Of a DNA stretch of 64,000 nt, positions 8,890 through 17,066 are shown one piece after another (position 1 is the first letter of the stretch; every line of letters starts with the position of its first letter). The stretch covers positions 29,976 to 93,975 of the forward strand of contig NZ_VFRP01000019.1 of NCBI RefSeq assembly GCF_006385685.1, in the 5' to 3' direction. The translations under genes and the position numbers were made by a program. The notes below the pieces were generated by a model. That model saw nothing but the letters and a program-made list of their open reading frames with translations, made no database searches and was not told the origin of the DNA. The stretch is from Amaricoccus solimangrovi. GTDB lineage: Bacteria > Pseudomonadota > Alphaproteobacteria > Rhodobacterales > Rhodobacteraceae.

Positions 8890-11481
8890 TCACTCGCCCG
8901 AGGCGACCTTCTTCGGCCGGGCGGCCGCCTTCGGGGCGGCCTTCTTCGCCGGCGCCTTCTTCGCGGCGGTCTTGCGCGCGGCGGTCTTCTTCGCCGGGCG
9001 CTTCGCGGCGATGAGTTCCAGCGCCTGGTCGAGCGTCACCGCCTCGGGCGCGGTCTCCTTCGGGACGGTCGCGTTGACCTTCTCCCATTTGACATAAGGC
9101 CCGTAGCGCCCCTCGTAGAGGCCGATCTCGCCGCCCTCGGGATGCTCGCCCAGCACCCGGATCGGCTTCACCGCCGCCCGGCCGCCGCCCCGCGCCGCCT
9201 TCTGCGCCAGAAGCTCCACCGCGCGGTTCATGCCGATGGTCAGGACCTCCTCGGGATCCTTGATGTTCGCATAGACCTTGCCGTGCTTCACATAGGGGCC
9301 GAAGCGGCCGATCGAGGCCTCGACCTTCTCGCCATCCTCCGGATGCATGCCGATCAGCCTCGGCAGCGACAGCATGTCGAGCGCGCGCCGAAGATCGACC
9401 GTGGAGGGATCCATCCCCTTCGGGATCGAGGCGCGCTTCGGCTTCGGCGTCTCCTCGGTCACCTCGCCGAGCTGGACATAAAGCCCGTAGGGGCCGACGC
9501 GCAGCGAGACCGGCGTCCCGTCGTCGTCATAGCCGAGCAGCTTGCCGTCCGGCCCCGCCGCGTCGCCGCCCTCGACCTCGCCCGCGAGCGGCCGGGTATA
9601 GCGGCATTCGGGATAGTTCGAGCAGCCGATGAAGGCCCCGCCCGAACGCGCGGTGCGCAAGGAGAGCCGGCCCGTGCCGCAGGCCTTGCAGCGCCGCGGC
9701 TCGGGATCCTCGGGCGTCACCGGGAAGAGATGCGGCTCCAGCACCTCGTTGATCTTCTCGAGCACGTCGGTGATGCGCAGTTCCGCCGTCTCGCCCAGCG
9801 CGGCGGAGAAATCCTTCCAGAACCGCGCCAGCAGCGCCTTCCAGTCCTCGGCGCCGGTGGTGACCTTGTCGAGATCCTCCTCGAGGTCGGCGGTGAAGTT
9901 GTAGTCGAGATAGCGGCCGAAATAGCTCTCGAGGAAGGCCGTCACCAGCCGCCCCTTGTCGCGGGGCAGCAGCCGGTTCTTGTCCTTCCAGACGTAGTCG
10001 CGCTCCTGGATCGTCGAGACGATCGAGGCATAGGTCGAGGGCCGGCCGATGCCGAGCTCCTCCATCCGCTTCACCAGCGTCGCCTCGGTATAGCGCGGCG
10101 GGGCCTGGGTGAAATGCTGTTCCGGCGTCACCCGGCGCTTGTCGGCGGGCTCGCCCGCGACGATCCGGGGCAGCCGGCCGCCGTCCTCGTCGTCGACGAG
10201 CTCGAAATCCTCGTCGTCGCGGCCTTCGGTATAGACCTTCAGGAAACCGTCGAAGGTGACCACCTGACCGGTCGCGCGGAGCCCCACGGCCTGATCGGCG
10301 GAGGTGACTTCGATCACGGTCCGCTCGAACCGCGCCGCCTCCATCTGGCTCGCGAGCGATCGCTTCCAGATCAGGTCGTAGAGCCGCGCCTGATCGGATT
10401 CGAGCCGGAGCTTCTCCGGGCTCGCGCCCATGTCGGTCGGCCGGATGCACTCATGCGCTTCCTGCGCGTTCTTGGCCTTGTTCTTGTACATGCGCGGGCT
10501 CTTCGGCACGTAATCCGCGCCGTAGCGCCGCCCGATCTCCTCGCGCGCGGCCATCACCGCCTCGGGCGCCATGTCGATGCCGTCGGTCCGCATGTAGGTG
10601 ATGTGCCCGGCCTCGTAGAGCCTTTGCGCCGCGTTCATCGTCTGCCGCGCGCCGAAGCCGAACTTGCGGCTCGCCTCCTGCTGCAGCGTCGAGGTCATGA
10701 AGGGCGCGGCCGGGTTGCGGCTCGCGGGCTTCGATTCGACCGAGCCCACGGCGAGGTCGCGCCCGTTGATCTCGGCGACCGCGCGGCTCGCCGCCGCCTC
10801 GTCCCCGAGATCGAACTTGTCGAGCTTCTTGCCGTCGAGCGTGACGAGCCGCGCCTCGAACGCGTCGCCGCGCGGCGTGCCGAGCAGCGCCTTCACGCTC
10901 CAGTATTCGCGGGCCCTGAAGGCCTCGATCTCCATCTCGCGCTCCACGATGAGCCTGAGCGCGACCGACTGCACCCGGCCCGCCGATTTCGCGCCGGGGA
11001 GCTTGCGCCAGAGCACCGGCGAGAGGCGGAAGCCCACGAGATAATCGAGCGCGCGCCGCGCGAGATAGGCCTCGACCAGTTCCATGTCGATCTGGCGCGG
11101 ATTTTCCATCGCCGTCGTCACCGCGTTCTTCGTGATCGCATTGAAGACGACGCGCTCGACCTCGGTATCCTTCCGGATCGCCTTGCGCTTGGTCAGCGCC
11201 TCCAGCAGGTGCCAGGAGATCGCCTCGCCCTCGCGGTCGGGGTCGGTGGCGAGGATGAGCTTGTCGTCGTCCTTCAATGCCTCCGCGATCGCGCGGACGT
11301 GCTTCTGGCTGTCGGAGGCGACTTCCCACTTCATCTCGAAGTCGTGGTCCGGATCGACCGACCCGTCCTTGGGCGGCAGATCGCGCACATGTCCGTAGGA
11401 GGCGAGGACGATATAGTCCTGCCCGAGATACTTGTTGATGGTCTTCGCCTTGGCGGGCGACTCGACGACGACTACGGCCAT
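8890..11481 (-). CDS. topA: DNA topoisomerase I (type IA)
   Basis: 863-residue type IA topoisomerase that relaxes negative supercoils. The N-terminal TOPRIM domain (residues 1-about 130) has VVESPAKAKTI and the acidic triad D80, D82, E84 (ATDPDREGE). The catalytic tyrosine is Y296 in GHITYMRTDG. A C4 zinc ribbon (CKACGTG ... CSNYPECRY) lies near residue 610, followed by topoisomerase-I C-terminal repeats (two KRASIPKG/FGPYVKHGKVYANI and GRYGPYVKWEKVNA modules). A Lys/Ala-rich basic tail, usual in alphaproteobacteria, ends the protein. It converges on tldD. Confidence 0.98.
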   Translation of the reverse strand: MAVVVVESPAKAKTINKYLGQDYIVLASYGHVRDLPPKDGSVDPDHDFEMKWEVASDSQKHVRAIAEALKDDDKLILATDPDREGEAISWHLLEALTKRKAIRKDTEVERVVFNAITKNAVTTAMENPRQIDMELVEAYLARRALDYLVGFRLSPVLWRKLPGAKSAGRVQSVALRLIVEREMEIEAFRAREYWSVKALLGTPRGDAFEARLVTLDGKKLDKFDLGDEAAASRAVAEINGRDLAVGSVESKPASRNPAAPFMTSTLQQEASRKFGFGARQTMNAAQRLYEAGHITYMRTDGIDMAPEAVMAAREEIGRRYGADYVPKSPRMYKNKAKNAQEAHECIRPTDMGASPEKLRLESDQARLYDLIWKRSLASQMEAARFERTVIEVTSADQAVGLRATGQVVTFDGFLKVYTEGRDDEDFELVDDEDGGRLPRIVAGEPADKRRVTPEQHFTQAPPRYTEATLVKRMEELGIGRPSTYASIVSTIQERDYVWKDKNRLLPRDKGRLVTAFLESYFGRYLDYNFTADLEEDLDKVTTGAEDWKALLARFWKDFSAALGETAELRITDVLEKINEVLEPHLFPVTPEDPEPRRCKACGTGRLSLRTARSGGAFIGCSNYPECRYTRPLAGEVEGGDAAGPDGKLLGYDDDGTPVSLRVGPYGLYVQLGEVTEETPKPKRASIPKGMDPSTVDLRRALDMLSLPRLIGMHPEDGEKVEASIGRFGPYVKHGKVYANIKDPEEVLTIGMNRAVELLAQKAARGGGRAAVKPIRVLGEHPEGGEIGLYEGRYGPYVKWEKVNATVPKETAPEAVTLDQALELIAAKRPAKKTAARKTAAKKAPAKKAAPKAAARPKKVASGE

Positions 11482-11527
11482 GCGCTACCCCTCGCGCGGG
11501 CCGTTGGGCCGGCGCCGCGACGGCGGC

Positions 11528-11557
11528 TTAAATGTGGCCCCGCCGCGGGCTTGTCAA
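11528..11557 (-). promoter_or_regulatory. possible topA promoter
   Basis: On the minus strand a perfect TTGACA occupies 11557-11552. It is followed about 17 bases later by an AT-rich CATTTAA stretch, the only such stretch in a very GC-rich gap. The -10 match is poor. The position, about 50 bases before the topA ATG, fits. Confidence 0.35.
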
Positions 11558-11614
11558 CATCGGCCCGCCGCCGCCCCGGGAGCGGGCGCCCCCGGAGGCG
11601 CCTTCCTCGCCCGC

Positions 11615-12874
11615 TCAGAGGATGAGATCCGCGGCCGTCGCGGAGCCCGCCGCGGTCGTGTCGTAGCTGATCTCGTAGGTTCCCGTGCCGCCCCAGTCCC
11701 GGGCCACGACATAATAGGTCCCGGTCGTCTCCGCCTCGTGCTCCAGGTGGGAATCGTAGGTCTCCCAGTCGTCGTTCTCGTCGATCAGGTTCCCCCCGGC
11801 GTCGCGGAGTTCCATGACGGGATCGTACAACGTGCCCGACCCGCTGTCCGCCCCACGCATGTCGAAGGCATAGGTCTCGCCCGCCGTGAGCGTCACGGCG
11901 AACCAGTCGGTGTCCTCCGGGGTGCCCAGAAATCCCGAGACGGTCTCGCCGGCCGCGAGCGGCGTCGCCGTCTCCGTCGTGTCGCCATGGTCGTCGACAT
12001 AGACATCGGAGGTCATTGCCAGCGTGTATGTCCCGGTGGAGGTGGAATAGCTGGTGGCGGCCACGTAGTAGGTCGCGGTCTCCTGCGCGATGAAGACGAG
12101 ATGCGCGTCGAGTCCCTCTCCGCCGTCGTCGTCGCCGTTGATCCAGTCCCCGTCCGCGTTGAGGAGATCCATATACGGATCGGCGTTCGTCCCGCCGCCA
12201 CCGTCCACGCCGCTGAGGTCGATCGTGTAGAGCCGGCCCGCCTCGACATTGATCGCGAACCAGTCGGAGTCGGACGCGATTTCGATGTTGCCCTGAACCG
12301 GCGTGTCCTCCGCGAGGCTCCCGGCCCGGTCCGGGGAGGCGCCGTAATCATCGTCGTACCAGGTGATCTGGCTCATGATGTCGCCGGTGACGCCCACGAG
12401 CTTGATGTCATGGAAGCTCCCGCCGGCGTTCCACGTGATGTAGGTGTCGCCATTGGCCTGCCACACGGAGCCCTCGCCGCGCGACGGTTCCGCGCCGTAG
12501 CCTTCGTAGAGGCCGAGCAGGCCGAGCGGGCGCAGGTCGATCGTGTCCTCGGCGGAGAAGTCGAGAATCTCGTCCGCCTGCCCGATGGTGAAGTCGCCGG
12601 CATGCAGCGGGCCGAACCGGAAGACGTCGTGGCCGGAGCCGCCCTGGAGCAGGTCATGGCCCGTCCCGCCGACCAGCGTGTCGTCGCCCCGCCCCCCGCG
12701 CAGTACGTCGTCGCCCGCGCCGCCGCGCAGCACGTCGTTCCCGTCGCCGCCAAGCAGGGTGTCGTCGCCCGCGTTGCCGCGCAGCGTGTCATCACCGCCG
12801 CGCCCGCGCAGCCAGTCGTCACCTCCCCTTCCGGAAATGAAATTGTCGTCATGGTCGCCGATAATGCGCGCCAT
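11615..12874 (-). CDS. RTX calcium-binding protein with two PPC (pre-peptidase C-terminal) domains
   Basis: A 419-residue acidic protein. Residues about 10-85 are eight to nine RTX nonapeptides (GGDDTLRGN, GDDVLRGG and similar) that bind calcium once outside the cell. Residues about 85-160 resemble the serralysin C-terminal segment (DEILDFSAEDTIDL). Two beta-sandwich PPC domains follow, with SDWFAINVEAG and TDWFAVTLTAG cores and the matching TATYYVAAT and TGTYYVVAR strands. There is no protease or other catalytic domain and no Sec signal, so export by a type I system is inferred; no such transporter is in the window. The start at 12874 has GGAGGGGG just upstream; longer starts at 12883 and 13000 exist. 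RTX repeats at the N-terminus are unusual. Confidence 0.85.
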   Translation of the reverse strand: MARIIGDHDDNFISGRGGDDWLRGRGGDDTLRGNAGDDTLLGGDGNDVLRGGAGDDVLRGGRGDDTLVGGTGHDLLQGGSGHDVFRFGPLHAGDFTIGQADEILDFSAEDTIDLRPLGLLGLYEGYGAEPSRGEGSVWQANGDTYITWNAGGSFHDIKLVGVTGDIMSQITWYDDDYGASPDRAGSLAEDTPVQGNIEIASDSDWFAINVEAGRLYTIDLSGVDGGGGTNADPYMDLLNADGDWINGDDDGGEGLDAHLVFIAQETATYYVAATSYSTSTGTYTLAMTSDVYVDDHGDTTETATPLAAGETVSGFLGTPEDTDWFAVTLTAGETYAFDMRGADSGSGTLYDPVMELRDAGGNLIDENDDWETYDSHLEHEAETTGTYYVVARDWGGTGTYEISYDTTAAGSATAADLIL

Positions 12875-13033
12875 GGCCCCCTCCATGTCGTAAAGCGGCC
12901 GCGGCCGCGCCCCACTGAAAACAGAGAATGCGATTCCAGCCCGCGCACCTAACGGCGCGACCGGACAATTACTTTCGCCAATTCGAAGATTGGGTGGCAT
13001 TGACCCGACCTTTTGGCGGACGGCTCAATCGAT

Positions 13034-13053
13034 AATGGTAAAATTTTATCATT
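13034..13053. promoter_or_regulatory. AT-rich near-perfect palindrome upstream of the RTX gene
   Basis: The sequence AATGGTAAAATTTTATCATT is a 20-base palindrome with nine of ten base pairs matching. It lies in DNA of otherwise very high GC. It is about 160 bases upstream of the RTX start and could be a regulator site or part of the promoter. Confidence 0.4.
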
Positions 13054-13370
13054 CGCCAAGAAGCAGTCAACGATTCGCGCCGCCGCGCTCGGCCCGCGCG
13101 AGGCTCGGGAGGAGACTCACGTTCCTCCGGGAGTGGCGGCGTCCGGCGCCCCCGGGGTAGGAGCGCGGCGGGTGCCCGCGGCCGCGACTCGACTCTCCGC
13201 CGGGCGCGCGCCCCTCATCCACCACGAAGGGATTCGACGGCGTGGGAAGACCCCGTTTCCGGCATTCGGGCCGCGATACCTGCGACATACTGTCGCGATT
13301 TCTCCCTCGACGGACGTGGATTCCAGCTTCCCGGCGTCCGGAACTGCGTCATTGTGTCGCAACTAGACTG

Positions 13371-13394
13371 GTATACTTGGTTTGGCATGCCAAA
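13371..13394. promoter_or_regulatory. candidate operator upstream of the OxlT-like gene
   Basis: A perfect palindrome TTTGGCATGCCAAA (13381-13394) is preceded by GTATACTTGG (13371-13380). GTATAC-type cores are typical of GntR/FadR-class operators, which commonly control organic-acid transporters. The site is about 140 bases before the transporter ATG. No regulator gene is adjacent. Confidence 0.4.
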
Positions 13395-13530
13395 TACGTT
13401 GACTCGCCGGAGGCTTTATTGTGTCCTTCGATCAAGCTGGTGGAACAACCGCTGGCTGACATACAACAGAGACGGCGCACCGGATCATTGGCACGAGACC
13501 GATGGACGGCGCCCTGGAGGAGACTTACCG

Positions 13531-14859
13531 ATGGATAAACAACGCGCCGTCGCCCTCGGCGGCGGACAGGGAGGCTTTGCGACCAACCGCTGGGCCCAGC
13601 TCGCGCTCGGCGTGGCCTGCATGGTCGCCGCGTCCAACATCCAGTATTCCTGGACCCTGTTCGTCCCCGAGATCCAGGAGACCACGGGCTGGACCCGGGC
13701 CGCGATCCAGACCGCCTTCACGATCTTCGTCCTCGTCCAGACCTGGAGCACGCCGGTCGTCGGCCATTTCATCGACACGCGCGGCCCGCGCAACGTGGTG
13801 ATGTTCGGCGGCGTCGCGATCTTCATCGCCTGGCTCATCAACTCCTACGCCGGCTCGCTCACCGGCTTCTACGTCGGCGGCGCGATCGGCGGCCTCGGCG
13901 TCGCCTGCGTCTACTCGACCTGCATCAACAACGCGCTGAAATGGTTCCCGGACCGGCGCGGCCTCGCGGTCGGCCTCACGGCGGGCGGCTACGGCTCCGG
14001 CACGATCCTGACGATCCTGCCGATCGCCCACATGCTCGAGACCTCGGGCTACCAGCACACCTTCTTCGTCTTCGCCTTCATCCAGGGCATCGTGATCTTC
14101 GCGGTCGCCACCTTCCTGCGCGCCCCGAAGGAAAGCGACACCGCCGGCTACGCCGCCAACGTCGCGCAGTCGCGGCGTGACTACACGCTGCAGGAGGCGC
14201 TGCGCACCCCGGTGTTCTGGGTCATGCTCGGCATGTTCACCGCGACCGTCACCGGCGGCCTGATGGCGGTGGCGCAGCTCGGCGTCATGGCGGAGGACCT
14301 CGGCGTCAAGGAAGCCCCGGTCAACTTCTACTTCTTCACCATGGCCGCGCTGCCGATGGCGCTGATGATCGACCGGCTGATGAACGGCATCTCGCGCCCG
14401 CTCTTCGGCTGGATCTCCGACCACATCGGCCGCGAATACACGATGTTCCTCGCCTTCGCGATCGAGGGTACCGGCATCTTCGCCCTCGCCCATCTCGGCG
14501 GCAATCCGGTCCTCTTCGTGCTGCTCTCCGGCGTGGTCTTCCTGGCCTGGGGCGAGGTCTACTCGCTCTTCTCCGCCACCGCGGGCGACGCCTTCGGCAC
14601 CAAGCACATCGGCAAGATCTACGGCGCGCTCTATACCGCCAAGGGTATCGCCGCGCTGCTCGTCCCCTTCGGCAACATCCTGATGGAAGCCACCGGAAGC
14701 TGGTCGAGCGTGCTCTATACCATGTCGGTGCTCGACATCTCCGCCGCCATCTGCGCCGTCCTCGTGCTGCGGCCCCTGCTCCGGCGTCATCATCAGCTGT
14801 CGGAGACCGCCGGGCTTGACCCCGAGATCGCCGGCGCCCGCGCGCATCCCGCGGAATAG
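13531..14859 (+). CDS. OFA-family MFS transporter, oxalate/formate antiporter-like
   Basis: 442 residues with twelve membrane helices, inner membrane. The best-known relative is OxlT, which exchanges oxalate for formate. Two charged residues known to matter in OxlT appear in equivalent settings: an arginine in NGISRPLFGW (helix 8) and a lysine in YGALYTAKGIAALL (helix 11). The first half has SWTLFVPEIQETTGW and GFGVA-like GGLGVACVYSTCINNALKWFPDRRG, the OFA signature region. GGAGGAGA lies eight bases before the ATG at 13531. No oxalate-degrading gene is nearby, so another small dicarboxylate is possible. Confidence 0.85.
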   Translation: MDKQRAVALGGGQGGFATNRWAQLALGVACMVAASNIQYSWTLFVPEIQETTGWTRAAIQTAFTIFVLVQTWSTPVVGHFIDTRGPRNVVMFGGVAIFIAWLINSYAGSLTGFYVGGAIGGLGVACVYSTCINNALKWFPDRRGLAVGLTAGGYGSGTILTILPIAHMLETSGYQHTFFVFAFIQGIVIFAVATFLRAPKESDTAGYAANVAQSRRDYTLQEALRTPVFWVMLGMFTATVTGGLMAVAQLGVMAEDLGVKEAPVNFYFFTMAALPMALMIDRLMNGISRPLFGWISDHIGREYTMFLAFAIEGTGIFALAHLGGNPVLFVLLSGVVFLAWGEVYSLFSATAGDAFGTKHIGKIYGALYTAKGIAALLVPFGNILMEATGSWSSVLYTMSVLDISAAICAVLVLRPLLRRHHQLSETAGLDPEIAGARAHPAE

Positions 14860-14893
14860 CGTTACTCCCGGCCACTAACGTGGCCAGCTGCCT

Positions 14894-14925
14894 CGGGCGG
14901 ACCTCGTGTCCGCCCGCTTTTTTTT
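14894..14925 (+). terminator. rho-independent terminator after the OxlT-like gene
   Basis: A perfect nine-pair stem (CGGGCGGAC / GTCCGCCCG, five-base loop) is followed by C and eight T's. The stem is almost identical to the hairpin repeats after rnr at 19316-19377. Confidence 0.92.
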
Positions 14926-14949
14926 GCGCGCAAGCTCCGTGACGCCCCG

Positions 14950-16086
14950 TCAGCCGGCTCCGGGGGCGAGGCCGACGCCGCCGCCCGGGTGGCGCAGCAC
15001 ATGGCCCGCGAGTTCGAGATCGAGCAGCGCCGCCGCCACCTCCGCCGCGCGGCCGCCCAGATCCCGGATCAGCGCGTCCTCCGCGATCGGCGTCGGCCCC
15101 AGCAGCGCGAGCAGCCGCGAGCCGAGCTCGCCGCCCTCCGGCGGCGGCGCGGCGGGGGCGGGCCGGGGCACCCGAATCACCCCGCGCCGCGCCGCCGCCG
15201 GCGCGAGCGCCTCGAGAACGTCCCCGGCGTCGCGCACGAGCAGCGCCCCGTCCCGAATCAGCGCGTTGCAGCCCGCCGCCCGGGCATCGAGCGGATTGCC
15301 CGGCACCGCCATCACCTCCCGCCCCTGATCGAGCGCGGCGCGCGCCGTGATCAGGCTGCCGGAGCGAAGCGCGCCCTCGACCACGACGACGCCGAGCGCG
15401 AGGCCGGAGATGATCCGGTTGCGGCGCGGGAAATCCCGGGTCCGGGGCGGATGCCCCATGGGCATTTCCGAGAGCCGGAGCCCGCCCGCGCCGATCGCCG
15501 CCGCGAGCTCGGCGTTCTCGGGCGGATAGACCTCGTCCACCCCGCCCGCCTGGATCGCCACCGTCCCGCCGTCGAGCGCGGCGCGATGCGCGGCCGCGTC
15601 GATCCCGCGCGCCAGCCCCGAGACGACGACGAACCCCGCCGCGCCGAGATCGCGCGCGAGCCGCGCCGCCATCCGGCAGCCCAGCGCGGAGGCGTTGCGC
15701 GCGCCCACCAACGCCACGGCGGGCCGCGCCGCCAGCGCCGGATCGCCCAGCGCCCAGACGAGCGGCGGCGGGTCCGGAATGCGCGCGAGCCGGGGCGGAT
15801 AATCCGCCGCGCCGAGCGCGAGCGGCCGCGCGCCCAGCGCCGCGCCCGCGCGGAGTTCCGCCTCGGCCGCCTCCCGCGGGAAGGGCGCGTAGTCGCGCAG
15901 CCCCGCCTCGGAGGCGAGGCCCGGCAGCGCGCGCAGCGCCCGGGCGGCGGAGCCGTGCTCCCGCGTCAGCCGCAGGAACGTCACGGGACCGACGCGGCGG
16001 GACCGCGCCAGCCGCAGCCAGTCGATCAGCTCCTCCCGCGACGCGGGCGGTTCGGGCCCCGCGGGGCCCTCCGGATCCTCGGTCAT
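14950..16086 (-). CDS. dprA: DNA-processing protein DprA
   Basis: 378-residue DprA/Smf, which binds incoming single-stranded DNA and loads RecA during natural transformation. After an N-terminal helical (SAM-like) region (WLRLARSRRVGPVTFLRL) comes the Rossmann-like domain with ALVGARNASALG and GFVVVSGLARGIDAAAH. The typical GGVDEVYPPEN and FPRRNRIISGLA segments follow. The last about 60 residues form the winged-helix DML1-type domain (PTPIAEDALIRDLG ... AAALLDLELAGHV). The gene stands alone, tail-to-tail with the transporter. Confidence 0.96.
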   Translation of the reverse strand: MTEDPEGPAGPEPPASREELIDWLRLARSRRVGPVTFLRLTREHGSAARALRALPGLASEAGLRDYAPFPREAAEAELRAGAALGARPLALGAADYPPRLARIPDPPPLVWALGDPALAARPAVALVGARNASALGCRMAARLARDLGAAGFVVVSGLARGIDAAAHRAALDGGTVAIQAGGVDEVYPPENAELAAAIGAGGLRLSEMPMGHPPRTRDFPRRNRIISGLALGVVVVEGALRSGSLITARAALDQGREVMAVPGNPLDARAAGCNALIRDGALLVRDAGDVLEALAPAAARRGVIRVPRPAPAAPPPEGGELGSRLLALLGPTPIAEDALIRDLGGRAAEVAAALLDLELAGHVLRHPGGGVGLAPGAG

Positions 16087-16223
16087 GCGCGCACCTCCTG
16101 GCCTCCGGGGATAGTCGCCTGGCGGTTAACCCCGCGCTAAGCCCCCCGCGGCGTCGCGCCCCTGTCAACTTCCGCGCGCCGCGCTAAGCTCTCCCCCGGC
16201 AACGCATGAGAGGGAGCCGAGCG

Positions 16224-16988
16224 ATGTCCTATTCCCGACGGAAGGCCCTGGGCTTCGCGGCGCTCGCGGGGGCCACGCTGGCCGGCCTGCGCGCCGCCTG
16301 GGCGATGGAGGGCGACAGCTATGACACGGAAGCGGGCGAGATCATGATCCACCCGGTACGCCACGCCTCCTTCGTGATGACGACGCCCGGGCTCGTCGTT
16401 TACAGCGATCCGGTCTGGGGCGCGGAGCTCTACGACGGGCTGCCCCGGCCCGGGCTCATCCTGATCACCCACGAGCACAAGGACCATTTCGACCCCGAGA
16501 CGCTCTCCGCGCTCGTGGGCGAGGATACCCGCCTCGTCACCAACCCTTCCGTCCACGACAAGCTGCCCGAGGCGCTCCGGATGAAGGCGACGCCGCTCGC
16601 CAACGGCGAAAGCGCGACCGCGGGCGACATCGGGATCGAGGCGGTGCCCGCGTACAACACGACCCCGGACCGGCTCCAGTATCACCCCAAGGGCCGCGAC
16701 AACGGCTATGTGCTCACGATCGGCGGCCAGCGGATCTACATCGCGGGCGACACGGAGGACATTCCGGAACTGCGCGCGCAAGAGGACATCGACATCGCCT
16801 TCGTGCCGATGAACCTGCCCTATACGATGGATGTGGAGCAGGCGGCCTCCGGCGTCGCCGCCTTCGCGCCGAAGGTGGTCTATCCCTATCACTACGGCGA
16901 AAGCGATCTCGACGCCTTCGAGAAGGCGCTGGAAGCCTCCGGCGCGCCGACGAAGGTGGTGCGCGGCGCCTGGTATCCGACAAGCTGA
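16224..16988 (+). CDS. Tat-exported metallo-beta-lactamase-fold metal-dependent hydrolase (UlaG-like)
   Basis: 254 residues. The N-terminus MSYSRRKALGFAALAGATLA is a twin-arginine signal ending near AWA, so the protein should be folded before export to the periplasm. The hydrolase motif HxHxDH is H83-E-H85-K-D87-H88, and later IYIAGDTEDIPEL gives the bridging Asp. Family members of the UlaG/YycJ-like group (L-ascorbate-6-P lactonase and many of unknown function) share this size. AGAGGGAG before the ATG at 16224 fixes the start; an upstream ATG at 16206 would put extra residues before the Tat motif. Substrate unknown. Confidence 0.9.
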   Translation: MSYSRRKALGFAALAGATLAGLRAAWAMEGDSYDTEAGEIMIHPVRHASFVMTTPGLVVYSDPVWGAELYDGLPRPGLILITHEHKDHFDPETLSALVGEDTRLVTNPSVHDKLPEALRMKATPLANGESATAGDIGIEAVPAYNTTPDRLQYHPKGRDNGYVLTIGGQRIYIAGDTEDIPELRAQEDIDIAFVPMNLPYTMDVEQAASGVAAFAPKVVYPYHYGESDLDAFEKALEASGAPTKVVRGAWYPTS

Positions 16989-17066
16989 GGGACCGGGGGG
17001 CGGTCCCCCTCGGAGCGCCCCCCGATTTCCCGCGACGCGCGCCGCGGCCCGTGCTAACGCGATCCC

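Larger units (their letters stand above)
12875..13530. other. 656-base divergent control region without a gene
   Basis: The gap between the RTX gene (minus) and the OxlT-like transporter (plus). The open frames inside it are short and their translations look like random GC-rich sequence. It holds an AT-rich palindrome at 13034-13053 and a perfect 14-base palindrome at 13381-13394. I see no tRNA, riboswitch or transposon remnant. Confidence 0.6.

Noticed and set aside
9142..11625. 827-codon open frame on the plus strand
   Set aside because: Antisense to topA, which has all its catalytic motifs.
13013..13366. 117-codon frame in the RTX/transporter gap
   Set aside because: No ribosome site, low-complexity translation, and it covers both palindromes.
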